In this document: piece after piece, positions 34,951 through 47,817 of the stretch
Position numbering within the stretch: position 1 is the first letter of the stretch
Layout: each line of letters starts with the position of its first letter
DNA from: Ustilaginoidea virens
Taxonomy: Eukaryota > Ascomycota > Sordariomycetes > Hypocreales > Clavicipitaceae
Reading direction: 5' to 3'
Assembly (NCBI RefSeq): GCF_000687475.1
Contig: NC_057318.1
Span: 2,294,001-2,358,000 of the forward strand
Length of the DNA: 64,000 nt
Position numbers and translations under genes: made by a program
Notes under the pieces: model-generated
The model's database searches: none
Told to the model about the DNA's origin: nothing
What the model saw: the letters and a program-made list of their open reading frames with translations, nothing else

Positions 34951-37119
34951 TTAGAACTAAGAAGTATTTATAAAATTAAAAGGCATTTATAGTTTCCTCG
35001 GTTTTACTAACTTTTATTGCGATTTTATCTTAGATTTCTCCCGCTTTATCGACCCTTTAATTAGATTAATAAAAAAAGAGGTCCTATTCTAATAATTAGA
35101 TAAAGAAGAGGCGGTATTTTAAGCATTTAAGTAGTATTTTATCTCGTCCCTAGTTTTCGCTTAATAAAACCCTAATAAAGAGATAGTCCTTAAGGCAAAT
35201 AGTTTTAATACGGCCCTTAGTAGCTATCTATCGTAAATTAGGTCGGATAGTATATTCTACCCTATTATATATTATTCCGCCCGCTTATTAGATATAGAAT
35301 AGAACTATACTATATATAATAAGGAACTCTTTACTATTATTTTTTGCCTTAAGGTATAGTTAGTAGAACTCTACTTAATAGCCTCCCCCTTTACTATCCT
35401 TACCAACTATAAGAACCTAAAGTACTTTACCTAACTATAAGAAATATCTAAGCGATAAGCCTAATAGGCTAAAACTTTAATACTCTTTAACTTCTATTTT
35501 CGGTATAGGCTAGGGTTATAAGCCTAATACCTTAATATACTTTCTTAATAGAAATAAAAAGTAGATAGGATAAAGCTATAAATCGGCTAAATCCTAAAAC
35601 TATTATCTATTTTAATACTTAATATAGATAGGATAGAAGGCATTAGGATCCTAACTTTAGATCTAAAGGTTACCCTACCTTATAGCCTATATATCTTCGC
35701 CGATATTTACCTTTAGGCTCTTTAGGACTAAACGGTATCTAAAGATAATATATATTAGGCATAATAGATAGTAGTAGCAAATAGAGAGCAATAATTCCCT
35801 ATAGAGGTAGCAATATAAGAATAAATTGCTAATTATACCTTAAATGCATATAGTATACTATTTTACTAGGGGTAGGTATAGCTCCTATCGTTCGAGCCTT
35901 TAATTATAATAATAATTTAATAGTATTATAACTCGCCTATAGCGGGCCACCTAGGGAAAAATACTATCTTCCAATTGCTATAATAGGATTATTATTTTGA
36001 TAATATATTATCTAAGGTAGTAAAGTTCATTTGGAACTATTACTACTATAGGGCATATAAAAGCCGCTAGCTAAAATAGGGTCTGCTATAGCTTTTACTA
36101 ATTTTAGACTATTTTTAATCGCAAATATTAGTAGACTTTATAATAGACTTCCCTGCCTATAACTCCTCTAACCTATATTTCCTTATAGTAATTACCGACT
36201 GCTTATCGAAGTATATTTAGCTAGAGGCGATATACTCTATAATAGCCAAAGAGTATATAGAATAATTCTAATAATACTAATAGCACTTTTATAGATTCCC
36301 TAATAAGATTATTAGCGATAGAGGATCGGATTAAATAAGATAATTCTAAACTATACTTTATAAGGCAATTAAGACTAAATAACTCTTTTTGATTATATAC
36401 TACCCCTAAACTAATAGCAGTACAGAATAAATAAACTAAAAGGTCTAGGCCGTCCTCTATATTATAATATCTTTTAACTAGTACGACTAGCCTAAATACC
36501 TTACGGTATACTAACTCGCCCTAAATAACCGGATATTATTAGTAATAGGGTTTAGCCTGAACTAGCTCTTTAATAGGTTCGATATACTAACTATTATACC
36601 GGCCTTAGAAATAATATTAAGCTTAAAAATACTAAAAGGGCGGGTAGTACTCTTCCTAGCTAATCTCCAAAAGAGAGGGGAGTTAGCCTAAACTATTATC
36701 GCATTTGCATAATATTGATAATAAGACGCAATAAACTATTTATATTACTTAGTAAAGCGTTTCTAGGTCGGAGATTATATATAGTTTAGCCTAAAGAATA
36801 TTAAAATAAACCGCCCTTATAAAAAGCTTGACTAGATTTCTACTAAATATACCGTTATTGCTATCCTATCCCTACTTACTATCCGGCTTAATATCCCTAA
36901 AAGTATTTATTTAGTTTTTTATATCGACCTTATCGAATAGGCTATTTCTAATCTACTCCTAATGCAAACTATAACTAATACTAAGCTAAAGCCCTTATTT
37001 ATCCTCTTATAAGACTCTAATCAACTATATAAGGAATATAAAGTTAAGGCGATACTAGTAGCGAAAAACGCTTAGGGTTAAGGCAGGAATTACAATATAC
37101 TAATTAAATAGACAGGGTA
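34951..37119 (+). pseudogene. Gypsy RT end, RNase H and integrase (decayed)
   Basis: Continues the RT frame after the LINE. RNase H is at about 35150-35500 (ANSFNTALSS, YNKELFTIIF, NYKNLKYFT, degraded). Integrase runs from about 35925: the zinc site has lost cysteines, but the histidine part reads YNSPIAGHLGKNTI. Then come DFIIDFPAY, the second acidic site IISDRG and the third NSSTEQINQ, so the three catalytic residues appear kept. The frame passes into the chromodomain and is cut at 37119 by Copia. Confidence 0.75.
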
Positions 37120-37894
37120 TATTGCAATTCTCAAGGTCACTATAAAAGCAGAGCCTTACTAGCTAGCTAGATGGCATAAGACTGTCTGCGACCTGTGAAC
37201 TAATCTTAGTATAAATACTAGATTTTTCACCAAGTCCTAAGACTATACAAGTGCTATAAAGCAGGGCAAGTGTAAAGGCAAGGCAAATATAAGATAACCA
37301 GAAACGCAGGGAAGGTGGAAGTTAAGAGGCATATAGTGCATTAACAGACTCGATTGTGCTGCCCTTCTATTATCTAGAAAGAAGGGGGAAAGCTATCCTA
37401 TATATACACGAAGGAGGGGTGGGCCCAGGCATCCAAGGTAGCCAGTAAGAAAGCTCCCCGTAATGCTCGCTATGCCACGTATATGATACGTCAGCAAACC
37501 CACTATATCCGGCCTTTCCAACCACCCTAACCACCGCACTAGTAACTAGCTATTACGCTAGTAGACTAACCACCACGCTAGTATACTAGCCACCACACTA
37601 GTGGACTAGCCACCACGCTAGTGACTAACCACTATACTAGTAGACTAGCCACCACACTAGTAGGCCGCCACCACGCTAATAGGCTACCACGCTAATTTAG
37701 TAATGCCACACCTTTTTAACAAGGCCTACCTTACTTGATATATAGTAAATAATCCACTGAAAATCCTTAAGGTAAAAGGCAAAGGCCTAAGGTAAGACTA
37801 CCATAAGTCCAAGAGGCGGTATAAAGGCTAGAAGGTTAGTAGACTAGTAGGGCATTAGGCCAGCAGCCTAGTAGGCTACTATAGGATTTTAACA
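37120..37894 (-). repeat. Copia 3' LTR (775 bp; left side)
   Basis: The complement starts TGTTAAAATCC at 37894 and ends TTGCAATA at 37120. It pairs with 43824-44598. It contains an expanded ~20-bp array (37520-37690). Confidence 0.9.
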
Positions 37895-38014
37895 CCCCCT
37901 CTAATTAGCTACTGTAATAGCAAGCTAATCGTCGTATAAAGAATAGGAAAAGAAAATGCAATAAAAGTGCTAAGGAAAAACATAAAAAAAACCTTAGTAA
38001 AAGTTAGTATAAGT

Positions 38015-41000
38015 TAGCAGGCCCTAAGACCTAGTAACTCGCGGAACCTAGTAAATTTAGGGCCCGGCAGTGGCTTAGTAAGACCATTAGCAGGCATACT
38101 ATTAGTAGGTAAGTAGGTAATTTTAACCAAGCCTAGCTAGGCTTGCTCCCTAATATACTAGAATTTTAATAGCGTATGCTTAGTGCGAGCGTACTGATTA
38201 GGATTATTAGAATTCGAAATAGAGCCTTAATTATCGCAGTATAATAGTATAAGGAGTAGAATATCGATTTCCAGCTCCTTATAAAGGTTAGAAAGCTACT
38301 AGACCTTACGGATAGTCTTAAGTAATACATCGGATTCAGCTTCTAAAGTAGATAGTACTACTAAAGAGGCTCGCTTAGAACGCCAGCTAATAGGACTACT
38401 ATTAATAGTAGTAAGAAAGCCTCTAGTAGATTTAGAGGTTTCTTTATAGCTAGCAAAATCGCTATCAGAATAAGCGGTTATAATAGGCTGTTGGTTGCTT
38501 TTAGTAGTACTAAAGCAAATAGCTAGGTTCCTAGTGCCTTTAAGGTAGCTAAAGCTGCCTTTCGCAGCATTTAGATGTATATTAGTTGCCTTAGATATAA
38601 ACCAAGAGAGGTATTGCGTAGGAAATACTAGGTCGGGCCTAGTCATTATTATAAGCTATATTATAGTGCTAGTAAGGCTCTAATAAAGGCTCTAATTAGT
38701 AGGGCTAAGGTCTTTTCTACTAGATTTATTTAGAATCCTTAGTTGAAGTGGAATTAACTGAGGTTTAGTATCCTATAAGCCGAATTTAGCTAAAACCTCT
38801 ACTATAAATTAGGCTTGGTGTAGCTATAATAAACCTTCCTTCCTATTTCGTATAATTTATATGCCTAAGAAAAAGGAAGCCGGACTGCGGTTTTCTATAG
38901 CATAGACCTTATGAAATTTCCTTTTTAGCTAGTTAATATAAGTTATATTTAGACCAACTAATAGGCAATCGTTAATATAAGTGACGATAAAGGTGCTGGT
39001 TTGCTTATTATAAAAGATAGTAGCATTAGATGCTAAAGGTAAGAAGCCTTTACTAGAAATTAGGTCTTTTAGCTAATATTGCTATTCGCGGGGTGCTTAT
39101 TTTAGCCCGTATAAGGCCTTCTTTAGTAAAATAGCTTGCTTAATAGAGAGATTAAAGCCGGCTTCTTTAAGTAAAGTTAGTAGCCGTTGCTATTGAATAT
39201 CAGATTAAAGCTTGCTATCGCTATTAGTTAGTAGTAAGCTCTCTGTAAATTTAAGAAATCCATCAGGAATATCCATTTAAATGGTCTTAGAAAGTTCGCT
39301 ATTTAGGAAGGCGCCTATAAAGTCGATCTGCTCTATTTCCCAGTTATTACTAGCATATAAAGCTAATATAACCCTCTAGGTAGATAGGATAGAAGTAGAA
39401 GCATAGGTATACTAAAAGTGCTTTCCTTCGATTTGCATAAAACCCTTAATAACCAATCTAGCCTTATATTTTATAGGCTGATTATTAGCATCCTTTTTAA
39501 CCCAAAAAACAGGCCTATTGCATATAATTTTCCTATCAATAGGAACGCTAGACTTAGGAATAAATTGGAAGACTTTAGTATCTAATAACTGCTCAAATTC
39601 CTTAAATAATGCCTTTATCTAAAGGTCTTTTTTAGGGCTTTGTAGCATATCCTTCCAGCTATTAGGCGTACTATTAGGGGCCTTTTTAGCTAGCTTACGC
39701 TTAGCTGTATAGTAGGAATCCTATATTAAGTGATATAAATTATAATTAGGGAATAAGTCGGTAGGGCTGGTAGGGTTAGTAGGGCTGGCAGGTATAGTAG
39801 AGCCAGCAAGGCCAGCAGGGCCAGTAGGGCCAGTAAGGTCGGCAGGAGTAAGGCTAGTAAGGATATCTATAAGGTCATCCTTTGCAGTAGCCGGGGACTA
39901 TAGCATAGTACCTTCTAACTTAGGAAGATAATCTATGGTGGCATTAGTGTTAGTAATATCACCCGGGGTAGCATTAATAATGCTAGTAAAATTAGTAGGG
40001 TCCGGCATGTTTTCTAGGTTATCCGGTATAACATTAGTATTAGTAATATTAGTAAGGTTAGTAGGGTCCGGTATGCTTTCTAGGTCATCTAATAAAATAG
40101 CAGGTTCTCTGCTAAATACCCCCTCTAAACCTGTATTTTGCCCTCTATAAAAGTCTCCTTCTAGGCCATTAGAAATAGGGCCTATACCTTTATTTTAATA
40201 AATAAAGGTAATAAAAGTTGTTTTAGTAATAACCTTCTTCTTTAGAAGGTAGACTAAGTAAGTATTATTACCTAGAGTGGTAAAAAGCCTATTAGGCTCG
40301 GTATGGGGCGCTAATTTTCTACTTTTTACATGCTTTTCGTATAGTATAAGCACTTCAATAGCTGCTCTAATAGCCCTAAGGTTTATAAGGTCAGGGTAGT
40401 GCTCCGGTGTTATCTGGTTATAATCCTTTAATAGCTCCTAATAGGGGCTAAAAGGTCTGTTAGTAACAGCTATTATATTTACTAGCATAACAACGCCAGT
40501 AATTACAGCAGACCAGAGGTTAGATGGTAGCCTTAACCAGGCTATAGTAGCACGTAGTCTATCAGCTATAATCCTAATGGAGCGCTCAGCTAGGCCGTTT
40601 TATTCGTGAATATAGGGGCAAGATATATTAAAAGCTATGCCCTATTCAATAAGCCAATCACTAAGCATTTTGTTAATTTCATTTCCACTATTATAGTGGA
40701 ATTCAATAGGCGTTTTGCTATATCTGACCTGTAGGCTCTATATAAAGCTCTGTAATGCTTTAAATATAATAGTGCCTTCCCTATTAGGCAGTAAGTAAAG
40801 CCAGCGGAATCGGGATTTTCTATCTACTAATATAAGGGCAACAGGTCGTTTATTATATAGCATAGGTGATATAGCAAAAGTATTACCTTCTATAATATCT
40901 AGGCATTTAGCTAGATTAGGTATCGCATCTTTAGAAGGTCTTCTAACCTTCTTAGCCTGTATACAGGCTAGGCAGCGAAAATCGGCATTTTTAACCTTAT

Positions 41001-43045
41001 TAAGGTTAGGAAGACCAGGGGTATTAGCACAAGTCTTTTTAAGTAGCTGAATACCTATATGCCCTAGCCGTACATGCCAAATGCCGGCTAACTGTAATAG
41101 CTTCTGGTATTCTATATCAGTAGCTATAGGGGCAGGAGTAGGGCTAATAGCTACTACGGGATTTTTTCGCTAGTTGTAATAGCGGGATTTTCGCTAGTCG
41201 TAATAGCAGGCTCTTCACTAGTCATAATAGCGGGAGAGTTAGTAATAGGGCTAGTAGCCTCTATAGGTTCCTTACTAGTCGCAGTAGTAGGAACGGGGGT
41301 AATAGTAGTATCCTCAGGATTACTATAATCAGCAGGGTTAATAGGGCTAGGGACCTCTACTATTATACTATTAGTAGTATAATGGCTATATGGTTGATAT
41401 AGCAGTAGTGTATCTATTCCTTTCTATGGAAGGAAAAAGCCGTGTTTTTTAAAGTTAAAAATGCCGATGCATTTACAGCTTACTGACTAAAGCTGATTTT
41501 TAATTAATACCCCTTTAGCGGCATAGTGCTTTACACCGCTAATAATATTAATATCCAAGGTAGGAATATATAGGGCATTTTTAAGCTCTATAATACCCCA
41601 TTTCGTAGGATTAATGCCCTATAGCATAGTAAATCGTACTATGCCCCAACCAGTAGGGGAAATAGGGCCGCCACTAGTAGTAATTACAGGCTTATCATTC
41701 TTCTCAAAATAGTGAAAAATAGTGAAATGCTTCTTATCATTAACAATATAACAAGTGGAACCTATATCGTAAAGGAGGGCATCTTTCGGGGTCCTACCGC
41801 CTAATTTAGCATTATAGCTTATATTAGTGGATATAGTGGAAGAAGAAGAATAGGATATATTAGTATCCTAGGTATTATAGTTGCCTATAATAAAGGCCTT
41901 AACATCTTGCTGTTTGCTGCTATTATTAGAGTCTTGTTTCTTCTTCTGTCGCTGCTTCTTTTTCCTATTATTAGTAGAATTATTCTTACTATTATTAGTA
42001 GTAGAAGCGGCATTAGTAGACCCTTTATTTTTAGAGTCCTTAGAAGCCTTAAGCTATTTAGGGTTATTATTAGCAGCCACCTTATTAGACCCTTTAAAAC
42101 GCTATTCTTCTAGTAGGTCAACTATAAAATACTAGAGGTTAAATTTGCTGCTATTAATAATACCCTGGGCGCTATATGCCCTAATCATAGAGCGTTAGCG
42201 TTCTATCTAGTGGGTAAATACCCCCTCTACAGCCCAAAGATACTAATTAACTTAGTCGAAAGAGTCGATCTTAGAACCTAGAATTCTAAGGCGAGAAATA
42301 TAGCTATTAAATTCGCTATTAAAAGCCTCTAAAGTGCCTTTATAACCGGTAAATATAAGGGTGTGAAAGGTAGGGTATAAGTATGCCCGCTGTACTTCTG
42401 GTGAGTGGCAATACTGGGCCACTAATAAAAGGTAAGCTTCCTCTAGGTTATTATACTAATCTATAGCCTCTATAGCTTCTTCACTATAGCTATTCTTTAG
42501 CATTAGTAGTAAAAGTGCTTGCTCAGACTTATTAAAGTGCCTTGCTATAAAGGGGTCGTTGACAAAATTAGCTATTTTAAAGGCCCTAAGTTGTATTATA
42601 AGGGCCTGCTTCTATTAGTCGAAATTATAGGAGCTTTTTAGCTTTTGGGACTCTTTAAAGCGGTTAGCAGTTTTAGCTAATTCCTTAATAGCCCTATTAC
42701 TAATTTAGTTATTGATAGTTATTAGTGGCGTTGTATAAATAGGCTCTTTACCCTTATATTTTATAAGGGTAGAAAGTTAGTCGATTTCCATAATGTTAGC
42801 TTCACTATTATTATCTTTAGTGGTAGTCTTAATGGAAGGTCTAGCTTTAGTGGCTTTAGTAGGCTTCTTATTAGTAGCCTAGGTAGCCTAGGTGTTATTA
42901 TTTTGCCTACTAATTAGGCCCTATATAAGGTCAGTTAGTATATTCATCTGGGATTTTATATCGTCTATATCTAGCTATAGCTGTGCATTAGTATCAACTT
43001 CAGTATCGGATTTAGGGACCTTATAGGATTCTGACTCTGCTATAG
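38015..43045 (-). pseudogene. Copia gag-pol (full-length order, decayed)
   Basis: The gag start near 43045 has lost its ATG (now ATA). The gag middle is at 42900-41800. The protease motif LYDIGSTCYIVND is at about 41740-41780. A linker array lies at 41150-41340. Integrase spans about 41100-40400, with EGNTF and HYNSGNE (both Asp now Asn) but NGLAERS retaining Glu. RT runs from about 39750, with active site YIND (~38980). RNase H (AYSDSDFAS) leads to the stop at 38015-38017. Its damage pattern complements that of the short copy. Confidence 0.85.
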
Positions 43046-43808
43046 TGGGCAAAAAGGGTTTAAAAATCCATTAAAAAATAGTACCAATAGTTATAATAAT
43101 AGAGGAATAATTAGTAGAAAAATAACTAGCTAAATAGCTAGCAAAATAGTCGAGTAACTAGTAAAATAGCTAGTAAAATAGTCGAATAACTAGTCGGATT
43201 GCCAGTATATATAGTGGCTAGTAGCCTACTATAAAAATAGCCGCAGATTATAGCGGCCGGTCTCAGTATAAAAGCATAGATACCGTAGGCGTTATGCAAG
43301 TCCGTATTATAGCGTTGGTATTTAAGATGCTTATATAGTGCCGTAATATAAAGGTGCCGTAAGTGCTGTAGGTGCCGTGGGTGCTATAGGTGCCGTAATA
43401 TAAAAGGTGCCGTAAATACCATACCAAAAGTGCTATAAGTAGGAGAGTATAATAGGTGCCGTATAGTGCAGTAGGTGTCGTGCACTAGAGGCAAAAGTGT
43501 TATACAGTGGTATAGTGTAGTAAATATCACACTATAAAATCCGTAGGTGCCGTAGGTTACGCCGAAAGTAACGTAAGGTTACGCTAAAAGTGCCGTAAGG
43601 TTACGCCATAAGTTGCCATTAGGTACGCCATTAATTGCCGCAGGGTAATACCGTAGGTAATAAGGGTAAGCCAAAGGTAATAATAGGTAAGCCGAAGTTA
43701 ATAAGGGTAAGCCGAAGATACCAAAGGATAGCTATATTAGTAGTACTAATAAGCAAAAGAGACTAAAGGGTGAATATAAAAAAGTAGGGTTAAAACAAAG
43801 AAGTAAAA

Positions 43809-43823
43809 CCCAGGCTTATAACC
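43809..43823 (-). other. Copia primer-binding site (RIP-altered)
   Basis: Next to the 5' LTR of this minus-strand element. The complement reads GGTTATAAGCCTGGG, against GGTTATGAGCCCGGG in the other copy: two transitions in the part matching the initiator tRNA-Met anticodon arm and its flank. Confidence 0.7.
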
Positions 43824-44598
43824 TATTGCAATTCTTAAGGTCACTATAAAAGCAGAGTCTTATTAGCTAGCTAGATGGCATAAGACTGTCTGCGACTTGT
43901 GAACTAATCTTAGTATAAATACTAGATTTTTCACCAAGTCCTAAGACTATACAAATGCTATAAAGCAGGGCAAGTATAAAGGCAAGGCAAATATAAGATA
44001 ACTAGAAACGCAGGGAAGGTGGAAGTTAAGAGGCATATAGTGCATTAACAGACTCGATTGTGCTGCCCTTCTACTATTTAGAAAGAAGGGGGAAAGCTAT
44101 CCTATATATACACGAAGGAGGGGTAGGCCTAGGCATCCAAGGTAGCTAGTAAGAAAGCTCCCCGTAATGCTCGCTATGCTACGTATATAATACGTCAGCA
44201 AACCCACTATATCCGGCCTTTCCAACCACCCTAACCACCGCACTAGTAACTAGCCATTACGCTAGTAGACTAACCACCACGCTAGTATACTAGCCACCAC
44301 ACTAGTAGACTAGCCACCACGCTAGTGACTAACCACCACACTAGTAGACTAGCCACCACAGTAGTAGGCCGCCACCACGCTAATGGGCTACCACGCTAAT
44401 TTAGCAATGCCACACCTTTTTAACAAGGCCTACCTTACTTGATATACAGTAAATAATCCACTGAAAATCCTTAAGGTAAAAGGCAAAGGCCTAAGGTAAG
44501 ACTACCATAAGTCCAAGAGGCGGTATAAAGGCCAGAAGGTTAGTAGACCAGTAGGGCATTAGGCCAGCAGCCTAGTAGGCTACTATAGGATTTTAACA
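43824..44598 (-). repeat. Copia 5' LTR (775 bp; right side)
   Basis: Same length as 37120-37894. It is followed on the right by the GGGTA target duplication. Confidence 0.9.
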
Positions 44599-44680
44599 GG
44601 GTATAATATACCTATATAAGAACCCCTAAAAAACTTTAAAGATTTAGCAGCACAAAAGACATTTAAAATTAAATAGGGTG

Positions 44681-46650
44681 ATATTCGTATATATAATAAG
44701 CCTGCCTAGCTATCGAAATAAGGTCTATCCGACTTATAAATAACGCCTAAATGCCTACTTACAAAAAAAAAAAATTCTAAATACCCTTTAAATCAAAAAA
44801 AAAAAAATAATTATAATATTGGCGCTAATATGCCCCTCCCTTAGGTTAGTACTATCTATCCCCCTCTCCGGCTCTATAGCTATATTATTCGCCCCTATAT
44901 AGGCCCTCCTTAGTATTATATAGGTCGGTATACTCTAGCGGCAGCTATAGCTGCTATAAATAGCCCCTAGGATAATACCCCTAGGGGTTTAGACGCGCAT
45001 ATAGCGAATAGTTTAAGCGTAAATAATTGCCTATCCGCCTATAATAGGATAGTATCCCGGGAGATATACTATAGGGCAAATAAAGAGGGGGCTATAATAA
45101 GGCCCGAACCGAATACTATAGGGTATATAGCGGGGGATAGGGCGGTAGCGGCTAAGACTACTACGATAGCAGCTAAAACTACTGCAGTAGCAGCTAAGAC
45201 TACTACAATAGCGGCTATAATAGCGGTATTAGCGGCGGCAGCTAATATAAAAATAGCTATAGATACTGCATATAAGCTTCTAAATAAGCCTATACTTCCT
45301 GCCTATATATAGGCAGCGCCTTAAAGTAGTATAATAATATAGGGCGAGCTGGCAGGGGTTTTAGATAAGGATATATAAGGGCCGCTAAAAACCGCTTTAT
45401 ATAGGAATAATACTCCTAGGCTTCTCTTTAGGTATCCTATATTATGCTTAATATAGGAGCTAGATTGATAATCGACCCGGCCTATCGGTAGGAGGGAGTT
45501 ATAGCCTAAAAGATACCAGCCGATACCTCCCTAGCAGCACTATAAGACTTGAAGGTAAAACGTAAAATATAGGGGGTTATTTAGTCGGTAGCTATAATAT
45601 AATACTATTAGTTATTAAAAGCTTAAAAAGAAGGCGAAAGGATAGCAGCCTAGGCTTTAGTCGTTACTATCGTAGGTTATATATACTTAATAATAGCTAT
45701 CCTATCCTTATAGGCTTTCACTTATACTTAGTAGATCTATTAGAGCCTTAAATTCCCAGCTAGCTTAAAGTCTAACTATATATATAAGCTATATATACTC
45801 TAGCAGTAGGTGTATACCTTACTTTTACCCCTTTGCTTGCAAATAGGGAAAACTTTAGTCGATTATATTTTCTTATTATACTACTCGCAGAAGAACTCTT
45901 TATTATAGGCGTATTTATACTCCTTATTGGATAAATTACCCTTAAGTAGGTAATCGCCCGCAGTATATTATGGTTTTAGCCTAGTCTCTAATAAGTTAGG
46001 ATATATAGAAGATAGTCTGCTCGTAGGTCGTAGGATCTCTATAATATTAGGATCCATAGGGGTATTAATACTACCTATAGTAGGACCGCTACTAAGATTC
46101 GAATCGGATATAATCAGGTCTTAATATAGTTAATCGAGAGAATTTATAAAGTTAGATCGGGTTAGAATTAATATATAGGCTTACGAAAACGGGAATAGAG
46201 TATAGTCTTATCGACGATTAGCTCTAACGTTTAAACCCTAGGCAAAAGATAATACTTATAAATTATAATGCCGATAATAATTATAGTGGCTATAGGAAGG
46301 AAGAGGGAAGAAAAAGAGGTAGGAAGAATAGGCGTAAAGGGAAAAATACCCTTGTCTAAGGGGATCTCTTACTAATAGCTAGCAGAAAATTTTTTATAAT
46401 ACTTCTAATTGCTATAGGCGGTTTTTAGCTAGTAATGCGATGCCAGACTTCTACATATTTCCACTATATTATACCTAGGTTGACCATTCTATGAATCCTC
46501 CAATTGCATAAGCCGAGCCCGATACCTATATAGATATATACCGCTCCTACAACTTGAGGGTATTGCGATAAAAATCCCGGCGACCTTATTAGTCTCCGCA
46601 GAGGAAGGAGGGATTATAGGATATAATTAATCTGATTGCGATATAGAGGA
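44681..46650 (+). other. Gypsy 3' region after the chromodomain, possible extra coding sequence
   Basis: About 2 kb between the chromodomain and the polypurine tract GGGGGG (46651-46656). Longer than usual for this element type. A plus-strand frame includes a triple 21-bp repeat (45148-45210, AAKTTTI/AAKTTAV/AAKTTTI) and stays open over several hundred codons apart from TAA/TAG. No known domain was recognised. It may be an accessory frame or a long UTR. Confidence 0.4.
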
Positions 46651-46658
46651 GGGGGGTA

Positions 46659-46910
46659 TATTACAGGCTCGGGCTATACCCATGCTACAATATAGCTAGG
46701 ACTCGGGCTGTGCCTGTGCCTAGCTTAGGCAGGGTCAGATGGGTTAATAGCACGGGGTCATAAGACCACGCTAAGACCCCGACCCGTACTATATAGGGAT
46801 AAATAGGCATTCGAGAAGCCCCTATTTAGGTCCTCTCTCTTTCCTCCTTAGTCTATTTAATATATTCATTCGACGCCTATTCGCAGTAGCCTTAGGGCCA
46901 GTCCTTTACA
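46659..46910 (+). repeat. Gypsy 3' LTR (252 bp)
   Basis: Starts TATTACAGGCTCGGG after a GGGGGG polypurine tract and ends AGTCCTTTACA before the ACTAA duplication. Confidence 0.9.
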
Positions 46911-47049
46911 ACTAACTTAATTAATTTTAGCTTATTTAATCCCTTTAGTATAGTATAGCTAAAGGCGCTATTAAATACCCCTACGTAGCCCCTATATAAT
47001 ACTTATAGTAATCCTATAGTAGGAATAAGAAGCATTAGGAATAAGTAAA

Positions 47050-47817
47050 TCTCTTAGGCCTTATAGGCTAAAATTAGTTAATAGTTATTATATTAGTAAT
47101 AAAGGTTTTCTCCTCTTTTTCCCCTTTTTTGCTTTTTTTACTGCCTTTTCCCCCTTTATTTTTATCTTGCCCCCCCTCTAAAGCCTCTTTCCCCTCCCTT
47201 TAGGCTAAAAGCACTTATAGCGATATAGCGATATCCTCTTATATATAAGCTTAGTGCTCTAAAGTTAGCATTTTCCGCTCCTTTAGGTCTAATATCTTTT
47301 AGATTGCCTTAGGAAAGCTAAAGCCCCCTACTGCTATTACTACTACTACTATTACCCGACTATACCCCTAAGAGGCAGATACTTATTTAGCCTTCTACCA
47401 AAAGGCCTTATAGTTATCTACTTAAAAGATAATTAGCCGGCGACCTATACTATATATAAATTAGAAATATACTTTTACCCCCCTAGCTAGTATCTTTTAT
47501 ACGTTAAGGAGCTCTTATATTAAGATCCGGTTCTCTAGGGTCCGCTTAAGCGGCACATAAGTCTTACCTATAAAGGCATAAGGGTAATACGCTATATTAG
47601 TCCCTATATATATTAGTATCGCCTGAGAGTAGGTATAACCCGGCCTATACCTTATTGGCTCAAGTACTAATAATTAGGATCCTCCGATCGCATAAGGTAT
47701 AGCCTATAAGGCTATATATACAGCTCTTCTAGCTATTATATAAGGGTTAGCTGCGGCCCTATCGCGCGTAAGATTCGTACTTACCCCCTTATCTAATATA
47801 GCTAAGCGTTTAGGCAT
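47050..47817 (-). pseudogene. Antisense ORF of the second LINE copy (unknown protein)
   Basis: The best-preserved antisense frame. From ATG 47817 (MPKRLAILDKGVSTNL) it runs about 250 codons with only TAA/TAG interruptions. The frame is also open upstream through an Asn/Ser-rich stretch. Features: a central region with VDNYKAFWQKAKQ, a Val-rich segment, KAIQKILDLKERKMLTLEHQ (probably helical), and a strongly basic GGKGSKKSKKGEKE tail. It aligns with 13500-14230 of the first LINE, with silent changes. Not recognised as a known family; a distant relation to a nucleic-acid-binding protein is only a guess. Confidence 0.45.

Larger units (their letters stand above)
37120..44598 (-). mobile_element. 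Copia LTR retrotransposon, long copy, inserted in the Gypsy chromodomain
   Basis: A 7479-bp element with target duplication GGGTA (37115-37119, 44599-44603) and 775-bp LTRs. It is the same family as 16723-22039 but keeps the full gag, protease and RT regions. It has taken more RIP: integrase Asp codons are Asn, and the RT active site is YIND. Confidence 0.9.
37030..44680 (+). pseudogene. Chromodomain at the integrase C-terminus, split by Copia
   Basis: Bases 37030-37119 encode a YKVKAILVAKNA...YNILI segment. After the Copia element and GGGTA duplication, 44604-44680 continue with PIQEPLKNFKDL. Together they follow the chromodomain pattern (Y-V-IL, then LVKW-GY, then WEP-ENL). The first Trp codon is now TAG. 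In chromoviruses this domain tethers integration to chromatin marks such as methylated H3K9; that role is inferred from the family. Confidence 0.7.
25158..46910 (+). mobile_element. Gypsy LTR retrotransposon of the chromovirus type, with two nested insertions
   Basis: The 252-bp LTRs (25158-25409 and 46659-46910) are flanked by the target duplication ACTAA (25153-25157, 46911-46915). Removing the nested LINE (28081-34950) and Copia (37120-44603) leaves about 7.4 kb. Order: gag, protease, RT, RNase H, integrase, chromodomain, then a 2-kb 3' region. This is the Metaviridae chromovirus arrangement. RIP damage is heavy, and the RT active site reads YFNN. Confidence 0.9.

Noticed and set aside
41881..42135. 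Leu-rich, membrane-like plus-strand frames
   Set aside because: They are the complement of Lys/Asn-rich gag sequence of the minus-strand Copia element.
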